A program made the translations under genes and the position numbers. Source: an uncultured Pelagibacteraceae bacterium (GTDB lineage: Bacteria > Pseudomonadota > Alphaproteobacteria > Pelagibacterales > Pelagibacteraceae). From it: DNA of 64,000 bases. This document shows positions 48,726 to 57,467 of this stretch, piece by piece. Location: the NCBI GenBank assembly GCA_902576815.1, contig CACGWQ010000001.1, positions 1 through 64,000 on the forward strand, given 5' to 3'. Below the pieces are notes generated by a model. The model had not been told where the DNA came from and made no database searches. It was given only the letters and a program-made list of their open reading frames with translations. Every line of letters starts with the position of its first letter. Position 1 is the stretch's first letter.

Positions 48726-50453
48726 CTATTTATCTTTATTTTTTTTATTAATTTCATCTGAAAGAGATGCAAATGGAAGAGATTTTCCAGAACCAGAATC
48801 TCCATATTTTTTTAAAGCATCAGCATTTAATTTTTCTTCTAAAGCTCTGATTGATAATAATACTTTTCTTTTATCTTTTTTTTCTAATAAGCAATCAACC
48901 CGATCTCCTGATGTCCATCTTCCAGGCCTTTGATCACTTGGGGAGCTAGCTAGTTGAGTTTTTTTAATAAAGTTTTCTAATAGACATCCTTCAGGTTTTA
49001 CATATATACCTTTTGTATCAATCGAAGTAACTTTACAAGTTAGTACATCTCCCTCTTTAAAATTATCATAATATTTAAATGGATCTTCTGATATAGCTTC
49101 CCTGAGACTTACTCTAATTTTTTGATTTTCAATATCACATTCCACTATTTTCAATTTTTCAAAACTATGTCCCTTTTTATAAACATTCAATTCTTCCTCT
49201 GGTTTCTTAATATAATCTAAGTCATTACAATGTAAAAAACCTTCTATTTCATATTTTCCAAGCTTTACAAATAAAGCATATTCGTTTTTATTTGTTACTT
49301 TTCCATCAATTATAGATCCAAGCGGGAATTCCTTACTAAATTTTTGCCATGGATTTTCATTTGTTAATCTATGGCTTACTGCAATTCTTTTTAGTTTTGT
49401 GTCTATTTCAGTAATTCTGACCTTTATAATGTCGTTAACTTTTGCAAACGATTTAGGATTTATATTTTTTTTTAAATATGAGAGCTCTGAAGAATGACAA
49501 AGTGCGGATAAACCACTTCTCAATTCAACAAATAATCCATAATCTAGTGCTTTTTTAACAACTGCATCATAGTCTTTTCCAACTTCGAATTCTGATATGT
49601 TATCAAAAGGATCTGGCGAAAGTGCCTTTATACTTGTGCCAATTTGCATTTTTTGCAAGTCAATATTAATTATTTTTAACTTGTATTTTTTTCCAACTTC
49701 TAAAATTTCATCTGGTGAACTTATTCTACTGTAGCTAAGTTCTTGTAAATGAGTTAAGCAATCAAATTCACCACCATTAACTTCAAAAAAAGCACCAAAG
49801 CTTGCAATATTTTTACAAACACAATTTTCTAAAACATCACCAATTTTATATTTTGAAAATATTTCCTTTTTATCTGAAGCCACCACTTCTGCTTGCATAG
49901 CTTTTCTTGATGTACACAAATTACCTCTGGCGCTATCAATTTTTATAATTTTTGCTTTTATTTCTGTATTCATAAGATGAGATATATCTTTTAATGGACG
50001 TGAACTTATTTGAGAGCCAGGCATAAAAGTAGAAATTCCAGTTGTCTTTTCTTTGAATATTACTCCTCCTTTAACTTTACCAATTATTTCTCCTGTAATA
50101 GCTAAATTATCCTCGAAAGCTTTTTTTAACTCTAAAAACCCTTTTTGTTTGTGGGCTTTTTCAAAACTGACGATTATTTCTCCATTTTTTGACTCAGAGT
50201 TTTCTAATAAAACATCGATTTTATTTCCTACTTTTAAATTATCTAGTTGGTTTAAATTTTTAAATTCAGCAATATCAATCATTGCTTCTGATTTCATACC
50301 AAGGTAGACCCAACAAAATTTCTCTGTAATATTTGTTATTTCAGCTTTAACTATTGAGCCTTCTTCAATTTTACTTTTTGCTGTTTCTGAATTTAATAAT
50401 TCAATAAATTTTTTGGATTGAGGTGTGGATAAATCTTTCTTATATACTTCCAT
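48726..50453 (-). CDS. rpsA: 30S ribosomal protein S1
   Basis: 575 residues with six S1 OB-fold repeats (from about 30, 115, 200, 285, 375 and 460). Typical repeat text: GSIVKAEITNITEKFCWVYLG, GDVLENCVCKNIASFGAFFEV, GKDYDAVVKKALDYGLFVEL. S1 delivers mRNA to the 30S subunit, and this matters where Shine-Dalgarno sequences are weak, as seen throughout this window. Gene order aroA-cmk-rpsA-ihfB is standard. It overlaps cmk by 14 bases. Confidence 0.96.
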   Translation of the reverse strand: MEVYKKDLSTPQSKKFIELLNSETAKSKIEEGSIVKAEITNITEKFCWVYLGMKSEAMIDIAEFKNLNQLDNLKVGNKIDVLLENSESKNGEIIVSFEKAHKQKGFLELKKAFEDNLAITGEIIGKVKGGVIFKEKTTGISTFMPGSQISSRPLKDISHLMNTEIKAKIIKIDSARGNLCTSRKAMQAEVVASDKKEIFSKYKIGDVLENCVCKNIASFGAFFEVNGGEFDCLTHLQELSYSRISSPDEILEVGKKYKLKIINIDLQKMQIGTSIKALSPDPFDNISEFEVGKDYDAVVKKALDYGLFVELRSGLSALCHSSELSYLKKNINPKSFAKVNDIIKVRITEIDTKLKRIAVSHRLTNENPWQKFSKEFPLGSIIDGKVTNKNEYALFVKLGKYEIEGFLHCNDLDYIKKPEEELNVYKKGHSFEKLKIVECDIENQKIRVSLREAISEDPFKYYDNFKEGDVLTCKVTSIDTKGIYVKPEGCLLENFIKKTQLASSPSDQRPGRWTSGDRVDCLLEKKDKRKVLLSIRALEEKLNADALKKYGDSGSGKSLPFASLSDEINKKNKDK

Positions 50454-51117
50454 ATTTTTTTTTCATTTTGTCTCTGACTAATTTAACTAGTTTACGCTCC
50501 ATCTGTTTAATTGTTAAATTAGTGGTGTCGACTAATACAGCATTTTTAGCTTTTATCAAGGGGCTTATTTTTCTTGTAATATCATCTCTATCTCTATTTT
50601 TAAGTGCCTTTTTCACTTCTTTTAAAGTTATTTTATTGTCTAGAGATCTAAATTCTCTTAATCTTCTTCTGGCTTTAGTTTCATATGAGCATTTAAAAAA
50701 TAATTTCAAATCTGCATTTGGGTCAATTTTAGTTCCAATATCTCTTCCTTCACAAATGACTAGATTTGATTTTTTTATAAATTCAACTTGAAATTTTCTT
50801 AAAGCATCCCTGACAAGTTTTTTTTTTGCAATTTTTGATGATAATTCTGTTACTCTTTTTGAATAAAGTTTTTCTCCTTTTAACCTTTTTAGAGTTATTT
50901 TTTTTGATATTTTAGATATATTTTTTTTATTACAAACAAGCTTTTCTTTAATTAATCTGTATGCGCAATACCTATAAAGCTTACCAGACGAAAGATATTT
51001 AAATCCAAAATAGTTACTGATAAATTTACTTCCAGTAGACTTACCAGTTGCGCTTTGTCCATCAACAGCAATACTAAATTTTTTTTTTATTATTTTATTC
51101 GACAAACTTAGCTCCAA
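50440..51117 (-). CDS. cmk: Cytidylate kinase
   Basis: Phosphorylates CMP/dCMP. 225 residues. P-loop VDGQSATGKST, the substrate segment YLSSGKLYRYCA, the CEGRDIGT region and RRRLREFR-like lid. Upstream aroA overlaps by 23 bases and downstream rpsA by 14 bases, so the three genes form a single unit. Confidence 0.94.
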   Translation of the reverse strand: MELSLSNKIIKKKFSIAVDGQSATGKSTGSKFISNYFGFKYLSSGKLYRYCAYRLIKEKLVCNKKNISKISKKITLKRLKGEKLYSKRVTELSSKIAKKKLVRDALRKFQVEFIKKSNLVICEGRDIGTKIDPNADLKLFFKCSYETKARRRLREFRSLDNKITLKEVKKALKNRDRDDITRKISPLIKAKNAVLVDTTNLTIKQMERKLVKLVRDKMKKKYGSI

Positions 51118-52426
51118 TATTTTTTAGTATTTTAATAAAATCTGGAAAAGACGTATTTATCGAGTTTTTATCATAAATTTTCCAATTTCCGCCTAATGTC
51201 AATGCAGAAATTGTAGCCATAGCCATTATTCTATGATCTTTCATGTAGTCTTTAATACTATATGAACCTTCTAATTCTAAATTTTGATTTCCCCATATTC
51301 TAATATTATCACCTTTTTCGATTTTATTTTTTACACCAATTAATTTTAAAATTTTAGAACCAAGCAATAATCTATTTGACTCTTTTTTTTTTAATTCTTC
51401 TAAATTTTTGAATATTGATACACCTTTAGCTTTTGAGGCAACAAGAAAAATAATCAAAAACTCATCTATTGCGCTAGTATTAAATTTAATGGGACAATTA
51501 ATTGCCTTTAAATTCTTTGAACTTTTAACAAGTATATCACCAATAGTTTCTCCTTTGTACTGAGTTTTATTTTTAATATATATTTTTGCATTCATCATTT
51601 TTAAAATATTTATAATTCCCAATCTTGTGACATTTAAATTAACATTTTTAATCAGAAGCTGAGAGTTTTCAGATAAAATCGTCAAAGCTATAAAAAAGGA
51701 AGCTGAACTTATATCTCCAGGTATATTATATTCAAAATTTTTAAACTGTTTTAATCCCGCAACATGTATCTCATCAAAAAATTTTTTTTTTTTTACTAAT
51801 ATAGGTATTTTTAAGAATTTAAAAAAAAGCTCAGTATGATTTCTACTTTTTTTTGCTTTAATTTTTGTTATCCCAGGAGTATTTAATGCAGCAATCATAA
51901 CAGCACTTTTGCATTGAGCACTTCCAAGTTTTTCTATATATTTTATTGGTCTTAAAAATTTTGATCCTTCGATATTTATTGGTAAACAGTTATTTTTCGA
52001 TTTAATATTTGCTCCAAATTTTCTTAATGGTTCTATTATTCTATAAAAATCTCTTTTTGATAAACTCTTATCTCCGGTTATTTTTACATTAGCGTTAGTT
52101 TTAATGAGCGCGCTAAGGATCAGTCTGCCAAATGTACCGGAATTACCAGCGTAAATTGTTTCTTTTTTTTTAGGACTGTATCCATTTAAACCTTTTCCAT
52201 ATATCTCGAAAAAATTTTTTTTTTTTATTATTTTTATTCCTAATTTTTTCAATGCTTTTATTGCATTAATAACATCTTCAGACTCAAGCAAATTATAAAT
52301 TTTGGAAACTCCAACTGCTTGAGAAGCTAATAAAATTGCTCTTATTGATAAGCTTTTATCTGAATTTACATATATTTTTTTTTTGAAATTTTTTAATTTT
52401 TTTTTAATTATGATGAAATCAGACAT
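51095..52426 (-). CDS. aroA: 3-Phosphoshikimate 1-carboxyvinyltransferase (EPSP synthase)
   Basis: Sixth step of the shikimate pathway, adding enolpyruvyl from PEP. 443 residues. Motifs: NSDKSLSIRAILLAS (substrate Lys-Ser), AGNSGTFGRLILSAL where the usual form is GNAGTAMR-like, GSAQCKSAVMIAAL, GDISSASFFIALTIL, and DYMKDHRIMAMATISAL. The GTFGR variant differs from the GTAMR/GTTLR of glyphosate-sensitive enzymes. Four bases overlap no neighbour; lptB follows upstream at a six-base gap. Confidence 0.92.
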   Translation of the reverse strand: MSDFIIIKKKLKNFKKKIYVNSDKSLSIRAILLASQAVGVSKIYNLLESEDVINAIKALKKLGIKIIKKKNFFEIYGKGLNGYSPKKKETIYAGNSGTFGRLILSALIKTNANVKITGDKSLSKRDFYRIIEPLRKFGANIKSKNNCLPINIEGSKFLRPIKYIEKLGSAQCKSAVMIAALNTPGITKIKAKKSRNHTELFFKFLKIPILVKKKKFFDEIHVAGLKQFKNFEYNIPGDISSASFFIALTILSENSQLLIKNVNLNVTRLGIINILKMMNAKIYIKNKTQYKGETIGDILVKSSKNLKAINCPIKFNTSAIDEFLIIFLVASKAKGVSIFKNLEELKKKESNRLLLGSKILKLIGVKNKIEKGDNIRIWGNQNLELEGSYSIKDYMKDHRIMAMATISALTLGGNWKIYDKNSINTSFPDFIKILKNIGAKFVE

Positions 52427-52432
52427 CTAAAA

Positions 52433-53209
52433 TTAATTAATCTTAAATTCTTCACCAAAGTAAGCATTTTTAGCTCCACTATCTTTAATAATTTCATTTG
52501 GACTACCAGAAGTGATAATTTTACCGTTGGACAAAACAATAGCTCGATCAACACATGATAGTAAATCTCTAGCCTGATGATCACAGACCACTACTGTTAT
52601 TTTTTCCATAGATTGAAGGTTTACTATAACTTCTTGCAACATTTTTATTGTAAGTATGTCTAAAGCAGCAAAAGGCTCGTCTAACAATAAAATGTTTGGG
52701 TCATTAATCAATGTCATTGCTATTACTAATCTTTTCTTTTGGCCACCAGATAAATGATATGATTTGATATTTAATAAAGACTCAAATTCAAATTGTGAAA
52801 TAATTTTATCAATTTTTTCCTGCCTAATTACTTTGCTAGAGTAATGAATTTCTGCAACTAATTTCAAGTTATCTAATAAAGATAAATCTTGTATGAAACC
52901 ACCATGTTGAGGAACATATCCCAATCTAAATCTTGTTGCTCTTTCGTAAATTGGTGTTTTCGTGCAATTAACCCCTTTAATAAAAACATTTCCATAAGAT
53001 GGTTCAATGGTACCATTTATAATTTTAAATATTGTTGATTTACCAACCCCATTCGGACCCAACATTCCTAGAACTTCTTGTTTGTTTATTTTTAAGTTTA
53101 TGTCATCCAAAATTTGTCTTTTATTATAAAACATAGATATTTTTTTTAGTTCAACTAGTGTTTCTTGTTCTTTAAATGATTTAATTCTGAATTTTTTAAT
53201 TATTGCCAT
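52433..53209 (-). CDS. lptB: LPS export ABC transporter ATP-binding protein
   Basis: ATPase of the LptBFGC complex extracting LPS from the inner membrane. 258 residues. Walker A GPNGVGKST, Q-loop near PQHGGF, signature LSGGQKKR, Walker B ILLLDEPFAALD, switch His in VVCDHQAR. An N-terminal extension of about 17 residues precedes the usual start (LVELKKISMFY). It overlaps the lptC-like gene by one base. Confidence 0.93.
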   Translation of the reverse strand: MAIIKKFRIKSFKEQETLVELKKISMFYNKRQILDDINLKINKQEVLGMLGPNGVGKSTIFKIINGTIEPSYGNVFIKGVNCTKTPIYERATRFRLGYVPQHGGFIQDLSLLDNLKLVAEIHYSSKVIRQEKIDKIISQFEFESLLNIKSYHLSGGQKKRLVIAMTLINDPNILLLDEPFAALDILTIKMLQEVIVNLQSMEKITVVVCDHQARDLLSCVDRAIVLSNGKIITSGSPNEIIKDSGAKNAYFGEEFKIN

Positions 53210-53961
53210 TATTCTGTAACTAAATTTATTTTTTTGTTTTCTTCAGGTTCAATATTTATATCTTTTGTAGAGATATCTAAAGTAATTTTTCCAGCTTTCA
53301 TAATTGAAACAGGATCTTTTACTGTAACATTGCCTTTTGCGATCGCAAAATTGGTCTCTAAATTTAAATCAAATGTATCACAGTCAATCTGCTTATCCTC
53401 AAAATTTATGACAACATTATCATAAAAAAATGATTTTTGGGATTTAGAATTGTACTTAGCATAATCTGACACAATAAAAATATCTGATCTTTTATCTGAG
53501 GATACTTTTCCTTCAACATTATTTAATTTTAAAATATTTTTATCAAGTTTATCTGTCTTGCCAGAATCAGCTATTATAACATATCTATTTCCCTTTTTAT
53601 CTGATGTAAGGTATTCAACTTGTGTTAATTTATTGCTATCAATTAAAGTACTTTTATCAATGGTTTCAACTTTTTTAACTTCTCCAACATTTTTTTCTTC
53701 TAAATTTTGATCATTTTTTTCCTGTTTACTTTCTAAACTTTTTTGATCATTTTTTTCTTTTTCATTTTTTAATTTTTTTTTATTTTGCGAAGTTCCTTTT
53801 TCTATTGTTATAGTATCTGTTTTTAAACTAACACTTTGATCATCTAGAGTGTTAATCTCATTAATATTATTATTTTCTTTAAAGTAGACAAAATATACCG
53901 AACCGATAATTAAAAAAATTATTAACAATATTATAATTTGTGACAGTGATTTAATAGACAT
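53209..53961 (-). CDS. lptC: LptC-like LPS export protein with low-complexity linker
   Basis: 250 residues: an N-terminal TM helix (about 7-27), a K/E/N/Q-rich low-complexity stretch (about 55-98, with repeated EK-NDQ blocks), then a beta-rich LptC domain (about 110-245: VEGKVSSDKRSDIFIVSDYAKY, SFFYDNVVINFEDKQ, IAKGNVTVKDP). LptC is the periplasmic bridge between LptBFG and LptA. No separate lptA lies here, although lptC-lptA-lptB is the common order; lptA must be elsewhere or absent. Confidence 0.75.
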   Translation of the reverse strand: MSIKSLSQIIILLIIFLIIGSVYFVYFKENNNINEINTLDDQSVSLKTDTITIEKGTSQNKKKLKNEKEKNDQKSLESKQEKNDQNLEEKNVGEVKKVETIDKSTLIDSNKLTQVEYLTSDKKGNRYVIIADSGKTDKLDKNILKLNNVEGKVSSDKRSDIFIVSDYAKYNSKSQKSFFYDNVVINFEDKQIDCDTFDLNLETNFAIAKGNVTVKDPVSIMKAGKITLDISTKDINIEPEENKKINLVTE

Positions 53962-54942
53962 TTAACTTATGTTGGCTTTAAGAATATTATGCACATGTAT
54001 TAAACCAATTGTTCTTTTTTTTTTGTTTTTCTCATGAACACATAAACTAGTTATTTTTTTTGAATTCATAATAAAAAGCGCTTGGCTTGCCAACATATCC
54101 TTATCAACAGATATAGGGTTTTTTTTCATAATTGATTTAATTTTTAAATTTTTAAAATTTTCAAATTTATGCGTATTTCTTTTTAAGTCTCCATCAGTCA
54201 GTATTCCAACTGTTTCTAACTTATGATTTCTAATTATTAAAACCCCGTAACCACCTAGTCTTAAATTTTGTAAACTATTTTTGATATTAGCGTTTTCTTT
54301 TATAAAAGGGGTTTGTTTTTTTGAAACCATTAAATCAGACACAGTTTTTAATTTTGTTCCTAATGCACCAGACGGATGAAATTTTTTAAAATCTACTCTG
54401 TTAAATTTTTTATATTTCATACATGATAAGGCTATGGCATCACCTAACGCAATCTGAATTGTTGTACTAGAACTGGGTACAATACTCTCTGGACCAGCTT
54501 CTTTTACATTGGGCAGTAAAAGTCTTAGGTCAGAGCTTTTATATAAAATCGAGTTTTTATTTGAAGTAATTCCTATTAAGCAAATATTTTTATTTCTTGA
54601 GCAGTATTTAATAATATTTTTGAGTTCATCAGAGTTCCCACTTAAACTAATTAATATTACAATGTCATTTGATGTAATTTTTCCCATATCACCGTGGCTC
54701 GCATCGCTAGCATTTAAAAAAAATGATGGAGTACCAGTCGATGAAAATGTGGCAGCCCATTTTCTTCCAATTATTCCACTCTTTCCTATACCAGAAATTA
54801 TTAATTTTCCATTTTTATTATCTGATATTTTTTTTACTATTTCGCTAAACGTTTTTTTTATTGAATTTTTTAACTTTTTTAATGCATTTATTTCTTGCTG
54901 AATAATATCTTTACCATTTTCTATATATTTATTATCTAACAT
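53962..54942 (-). CDS. kdsD: D-arabinose-5-phosphate isomerase
   Basis: First step of Kdo synthesis (ribulose-5-P to arabinose-5-P). 326 residues: SIS domain (about 40-175, with ISGIGKSGIIGRKWAATFSSTG and HGDMG) and two CBS domains (about 205-325, e.g. DLMVSKKQTPFI and GVLIIRN-x-GILTDGDLKRN). Located right before lptC on the same strand; kdsB is at 60.2 kb. Assigned as KdsD/KpsF family. Confidence 0.93.
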   Translation of the reverse strand: MLDNKYIENGKDIIQQEINALKKLKNSIKKTFSEIVKKISDNKNGKLIISGIGKSGIIGRKWAATFSSTGTPSFFLNASDASHGDMGKITSNDIVILISLSGNSDELKNIIKYCSRNKNICLIGITSNKNSILYKSSDLRLLLPNVKEAGPESIVPSSSTTIQIALGDAIALSCMKYKKFNRVDFKKFHPSGALGTKLKTVSDLMVSKKQTPFIKENANIKNSLQNLRLGGYGVLIIRNHKLETVGILTDGDLKRNTHKFENFKNLKIKSIMKKNPISVDKDMLASQALFIMNSKKITSLCVHEKNKKKRTIGLIHVHNILKANIS

Positions 54943-54963
54943 TCGTATCTTAATTAAATAATT

Positions 54964-55575
54964 TTAATGAGACCATATATCTTCTTTGAAGGAGGACAGA
55001 TCTAGTTCAACTCTTGTATTTATGAAACCTATTACTTTTTTATATAATTCAAACCTGTTTTCTCTAATGAGCATTTTTTCTAACTTATCATATATTTTAT
55101 GAAGATATATTACATCCTTTGCACAATACTGTAGTTGTTTATCACTTAATTCTCCTCCAAAATCAGAACTTTGCAAATTTTTGCTTATATCGATACCAAT
55201 AAATTCCTTTATTAAGTCTTTAAGACCATGTCTATCTGAGTAGCCTCTAACAATCTTACTCATCATTTTGGTGCAATCAATATTATCAACTTCAATCTTT
55301 AAATATTTTTTTATAAATAGTAAATCTGCACGTGCAAAATGAAAAATTTTATTAACTTTTTTATCATTTAAGATTTTTTTTAAATTTGGAGCATCGTAAT
55401 TGTCTCTATCTAATTGTATGATATGTGCATCATTTTTTCCTGATGATATTTGTACTAAACACAATTTATCCCTTTCGACGTTTAGACCCATAAACTCACA
55501 ATCTAAAGCAATATTGTCACCTAGATTGATTTCATCTGGTAAATCTTTTTTATGTAATTTAATATCTAAATTCAT
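54964..55575 (-). CDS. rnd: Ribonuclease D-like 3'-5' exonuclease
   Basis: 203 residues: DEDDy exonuclease domain only, without the HRDC domains of E. coli RNase D. Motifs: ALDCEFMGLN (Asp25, Glu27), KIFHFARADLLFIKKYL (exo II), and QYCAKDVIYLHKIY (exo III Tyr and Asp). Small alphaproteobacterial RNase D proteins of this length are common next to kdsD. Roles: tRNA and stable RNA 3' maturation. Divergent from the next gene. Confidence 0.87.
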   Translation of the reverse strand: MNLDIKLHKKDLPDEINLGDNIALDCEFMGLNVERDKLCLVQISSGKNDAHIIQLDRDNYDAPNLKKILNDKKVNKIFHFARADLLFIKKYLKIEVDNIDCTKMMSKIVRGYSDRHGLKDLIKEFIGIDISKNLQSSDFGGELSDKQLQYCAKDVIYLHKIYDKLEKMLIRENRFELYKKVIGFINTRVELDLSSFKEDIWSH

Positions 55576-55590
55576 TAATAAATGTATAGT

Positions 55591-56556
55591 ATGAAAAATA
55601 AAGAAATTCTAGTTTTTGGTGCATCCGGTCAAATTGGAAGGCATTTAATAAGAAGGTTTACAAAAAACAATTATAAAGTTATTGCAGTTACAAGAAATAT
55701 TCATCAAAAAGGTTATTTGTTAAAAACCCAAGGAAATCCTGGTTATCTTGAAATTAAGGAGCTTAAAGTTTTTGAAGAGGAGAAAATCAGACAAATTATG
55801 GATGGATGTAGCATTTGTATAAATTTAATTGGAATTTTATACGAAAAAAAAAGTGGCCATTTTAACTTAATACATTCCAAACTTCCAAAAATGATTAGCA
55901 AAATAGCTAGTGAAAAAAAAATAGATCAATTTATACATCTATCATCACTTGGTATAGATGAAATAAATGATAGTGCTTATGCTTTATCTAAAAAAGAAGG
56001 TGAGAATTATATTAGAAATAATTTTAAAAATTGTGTGATATTGAAACCATCAATAGTTTATTCGCAAGATGATCAATTTACAACAAAGTTTATGTCACTA
56101 CTCAGTAATTTACCTATTATGCCATTATATTACAAAGGATCTACCAAATTTATGCCAATACATGTCACAGATTTAGCTGAAGTAATTTATCAGATCATTG
56201 ATAAAAAAATAAAAAAAATGACCATTGAATGTGTTGGAGAAGAAATCTTCTCTTTTAAACAAATTTTAGAAATACTTTTAAAACTAATTGAAAAAAAAAG
56301 ACTATTAATACCAATGCCATTAATTTTAGCAAAATTCTCAGCAAAGTTTTTCCAATTATTTCCAACCCCCTTATTAACTGAAGATCAGTTAAAATTATTA
56401 AAGTACGACAATATTCCTACTGGTAAATTTAAAACTAATTTTGATATAGGCTTTAAAGCTAAAAAAAAATTTGAGACCGAAGTTAAAAAGTATTCTTATA
56501 ATTGGAAATCAGGTGGACAATACTCAATAAAAAATAAACTAAGTAGCAATGAATAA
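55591..56556 (+). CDS. NDUFA9-like NAD(P)-binding protein
   Basis: 321 residues from the ATG at 55591 (another ATG three codons upstream is possible). Extended SDR Rossmann motif VFGASGQIGRHLIRRF, INLIGILYE, LSSLGIDE, and S-x-Y-x-x-x-K as SAYALSKKEGE. Position next to rnd and gcrA and the sequence fit the complex I NDUFA9-type proteins of alphaproteobacteria. NADH or NADPH binding is predicted; whether it is a real complex I subunit or assembly factor here is not known. Confidence 0.8.
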   Translation: MKNKEILVFGASGQIGRHLIRRFTKNNYKVIAVTRNIHQKGYLLKTQGNPGYLEIKELKVFEEEKIRQIMDGCSICINLIGILYEKKSGHFNLIHSKLPKMISKIASEKKIDQFIHLSSLGIDEINDSAYALSKKEGENYIRNNFKNCVILKPSIVYSQDDQFTTKFMSLLSNLPIMPLYYKGSTKFMPIHVTDLAEVIYQIIDKKIKKMTIECVGEEIFSFKQILEILLKLIEKKRLLIPMPLILAKFSAKFFQLFPTPLLTEDQLKLLKYDNIPTGKFKTNFDIGFKAKKKFETEVKKYSYNWKSGGQYSIKNKLSSNE

Positions 56557-56815
56557 TTATATTTTAATAATTTTGTCTTTATTTTTATTAATAGCAGTTA
56601 TTGCAGTTTCAGCTAAATCAATTTCTATGGGAATTGATTCAAGAAGAAATTTAAATAAAGACGATAAAGATAAAGATAAAGAAAATGAAGATTTGAATAT
56701 AGATAGTGAAAAAAAAAGTATTTCTGATGAAATATATAAATTAAAAAAAATGTATGATGAGGGATTGATAAATGAAGAGGAATTCAAAAAAGCAAAAAAT
56801 AAAATTTTAAATTAA
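56549..56815 (+). CDS. SHOCT-domain small membrane protein
   Basis: 88 residues. One TM helix (about 3-22), a charged D/K linker (35-58, with DKDKDKENED) and a C-terminal SHOCT motif (IYKLKKMYDEGLINEEEFKKAKNKIL). SHOCT motifs are short oligomerisation elements of membrane proteins. Overlaps the upstream gene by eight bases and convergent gcrA by four. Confidence 0.82.
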   Translation: MNNYILIILSLFLLIAVIAVSAKSISMGIDSRRNLNKDDKDKDKENEDLNIDSEKKSISDEIYKLKKMYDEGLINEEEFKKAKNKILN

Positions 56816-57309
56816 GCTGATCTAGTTATTTTTTTTTGAATAAATTTTGGCATTTCTTCATTTTTATCAACAATTTCGTCTTTCTTGTTTTTTGGCTGGA
56901 ATACAACCATCAGATGTAAAGGGCAGTATGAAAACTTTTCTACACTTTTTCTGCCACAAAAAGAAGAATCCTTTTCATTTGGATGTCCCTCCATGTATTT
57001 ACAAGTCTCATCGTTTAACTCCTCAAGCTGAAGATTTTTAGCTGGTTCAAAGTTTCTGTCTAATAAAAGTGATTTAAATTTTCTTCTTCCTTTGATGTTA
57101 TATGTTTTTTCTGAACTAGTAATATGTTTATATTTATCATTTACTTTGGCATTTTTAGTTTTAATCTTTGCTGACAGATTTAGTCTATGAGCTTTACCTA
57201 TAACTGCATTTCTTGATATACCACCTATTATTTCTGCAATTTGGCTTGCTGTTTTTCCAGACCCCCAAAGCTCCTTTAATTTATCGACTTTTTCAGTTGT
57301 CCAACTCAT
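56812..57309 (-). CDS. gcrA: GcrA cell-cycle regulator
   Basis: 165 residues. MSWTTEKVDKLKELWGSGKT then ASQIAEIIGGISRNAVIGKAHRL is the GcrA helix-turn-helix, which in Caulobacter recognises m6A-methylated GANTC sites and contacts sigma-70. A C-terminal element with MEGHPNEKDSSFCGRKSVEKFSYCPLHL has four Cys/His positions and binds RNA polymerase in the family. Gene order gcrA-argD-argF is usual in this class. The cognate methylase ccrM is not in this window. Confidence 0.95.
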   Translation of the reverse strand: MSWTTEKVDKLKELWGSGKTASQIAEIIGGISRNAVIGKAHRLNLSAKIKTKNAKVNDKYKHITSSEKTYNIKGRRKFKSLLLDRNFEPAKNLQLEELNDETCKYMEGHPNEKDSSFCGRKSVEKFSYCPLHLMVVFQPKNKKDEIVDKNEEMPKFIQKKITRSA

Positions 57310-57342
57310 ACTATATATTGTATAATAATTTGTTCGTATAAC

Positions 57343-57378
57343 ATTATCTTGACTATTAAATAGTTAATATCAAGTAAT
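57343..57378. repeat. Nested inverted repeats between gcrA and argD
   Basis: ATTATCTTGA (57343-57352) and TCAAGTAAT (57370-57378) flank a perfect palindrome CTATT-A-AATAG (57353-57363). A second structure, TTGTA-GTTGAAT-TACAA (57422-57438) with outer arms TTACT/AGTAA (57418-57448), lies nearer argD. These sit in the divergent gcrA/argD spacer and look like regulator-binding sites or leader stems. AT-rich sequence makes inverted repeats frequent, so confidence is low. Confidence 0.4.
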
Positions 57379-57467
57379 ATTTTGAATTTTCTAACACTTT
57401 TTATAAAATTTATATAATTACTTGTAGTTGAATTACAAAAAAAAGTAATAATCTTATATCAAAATTT

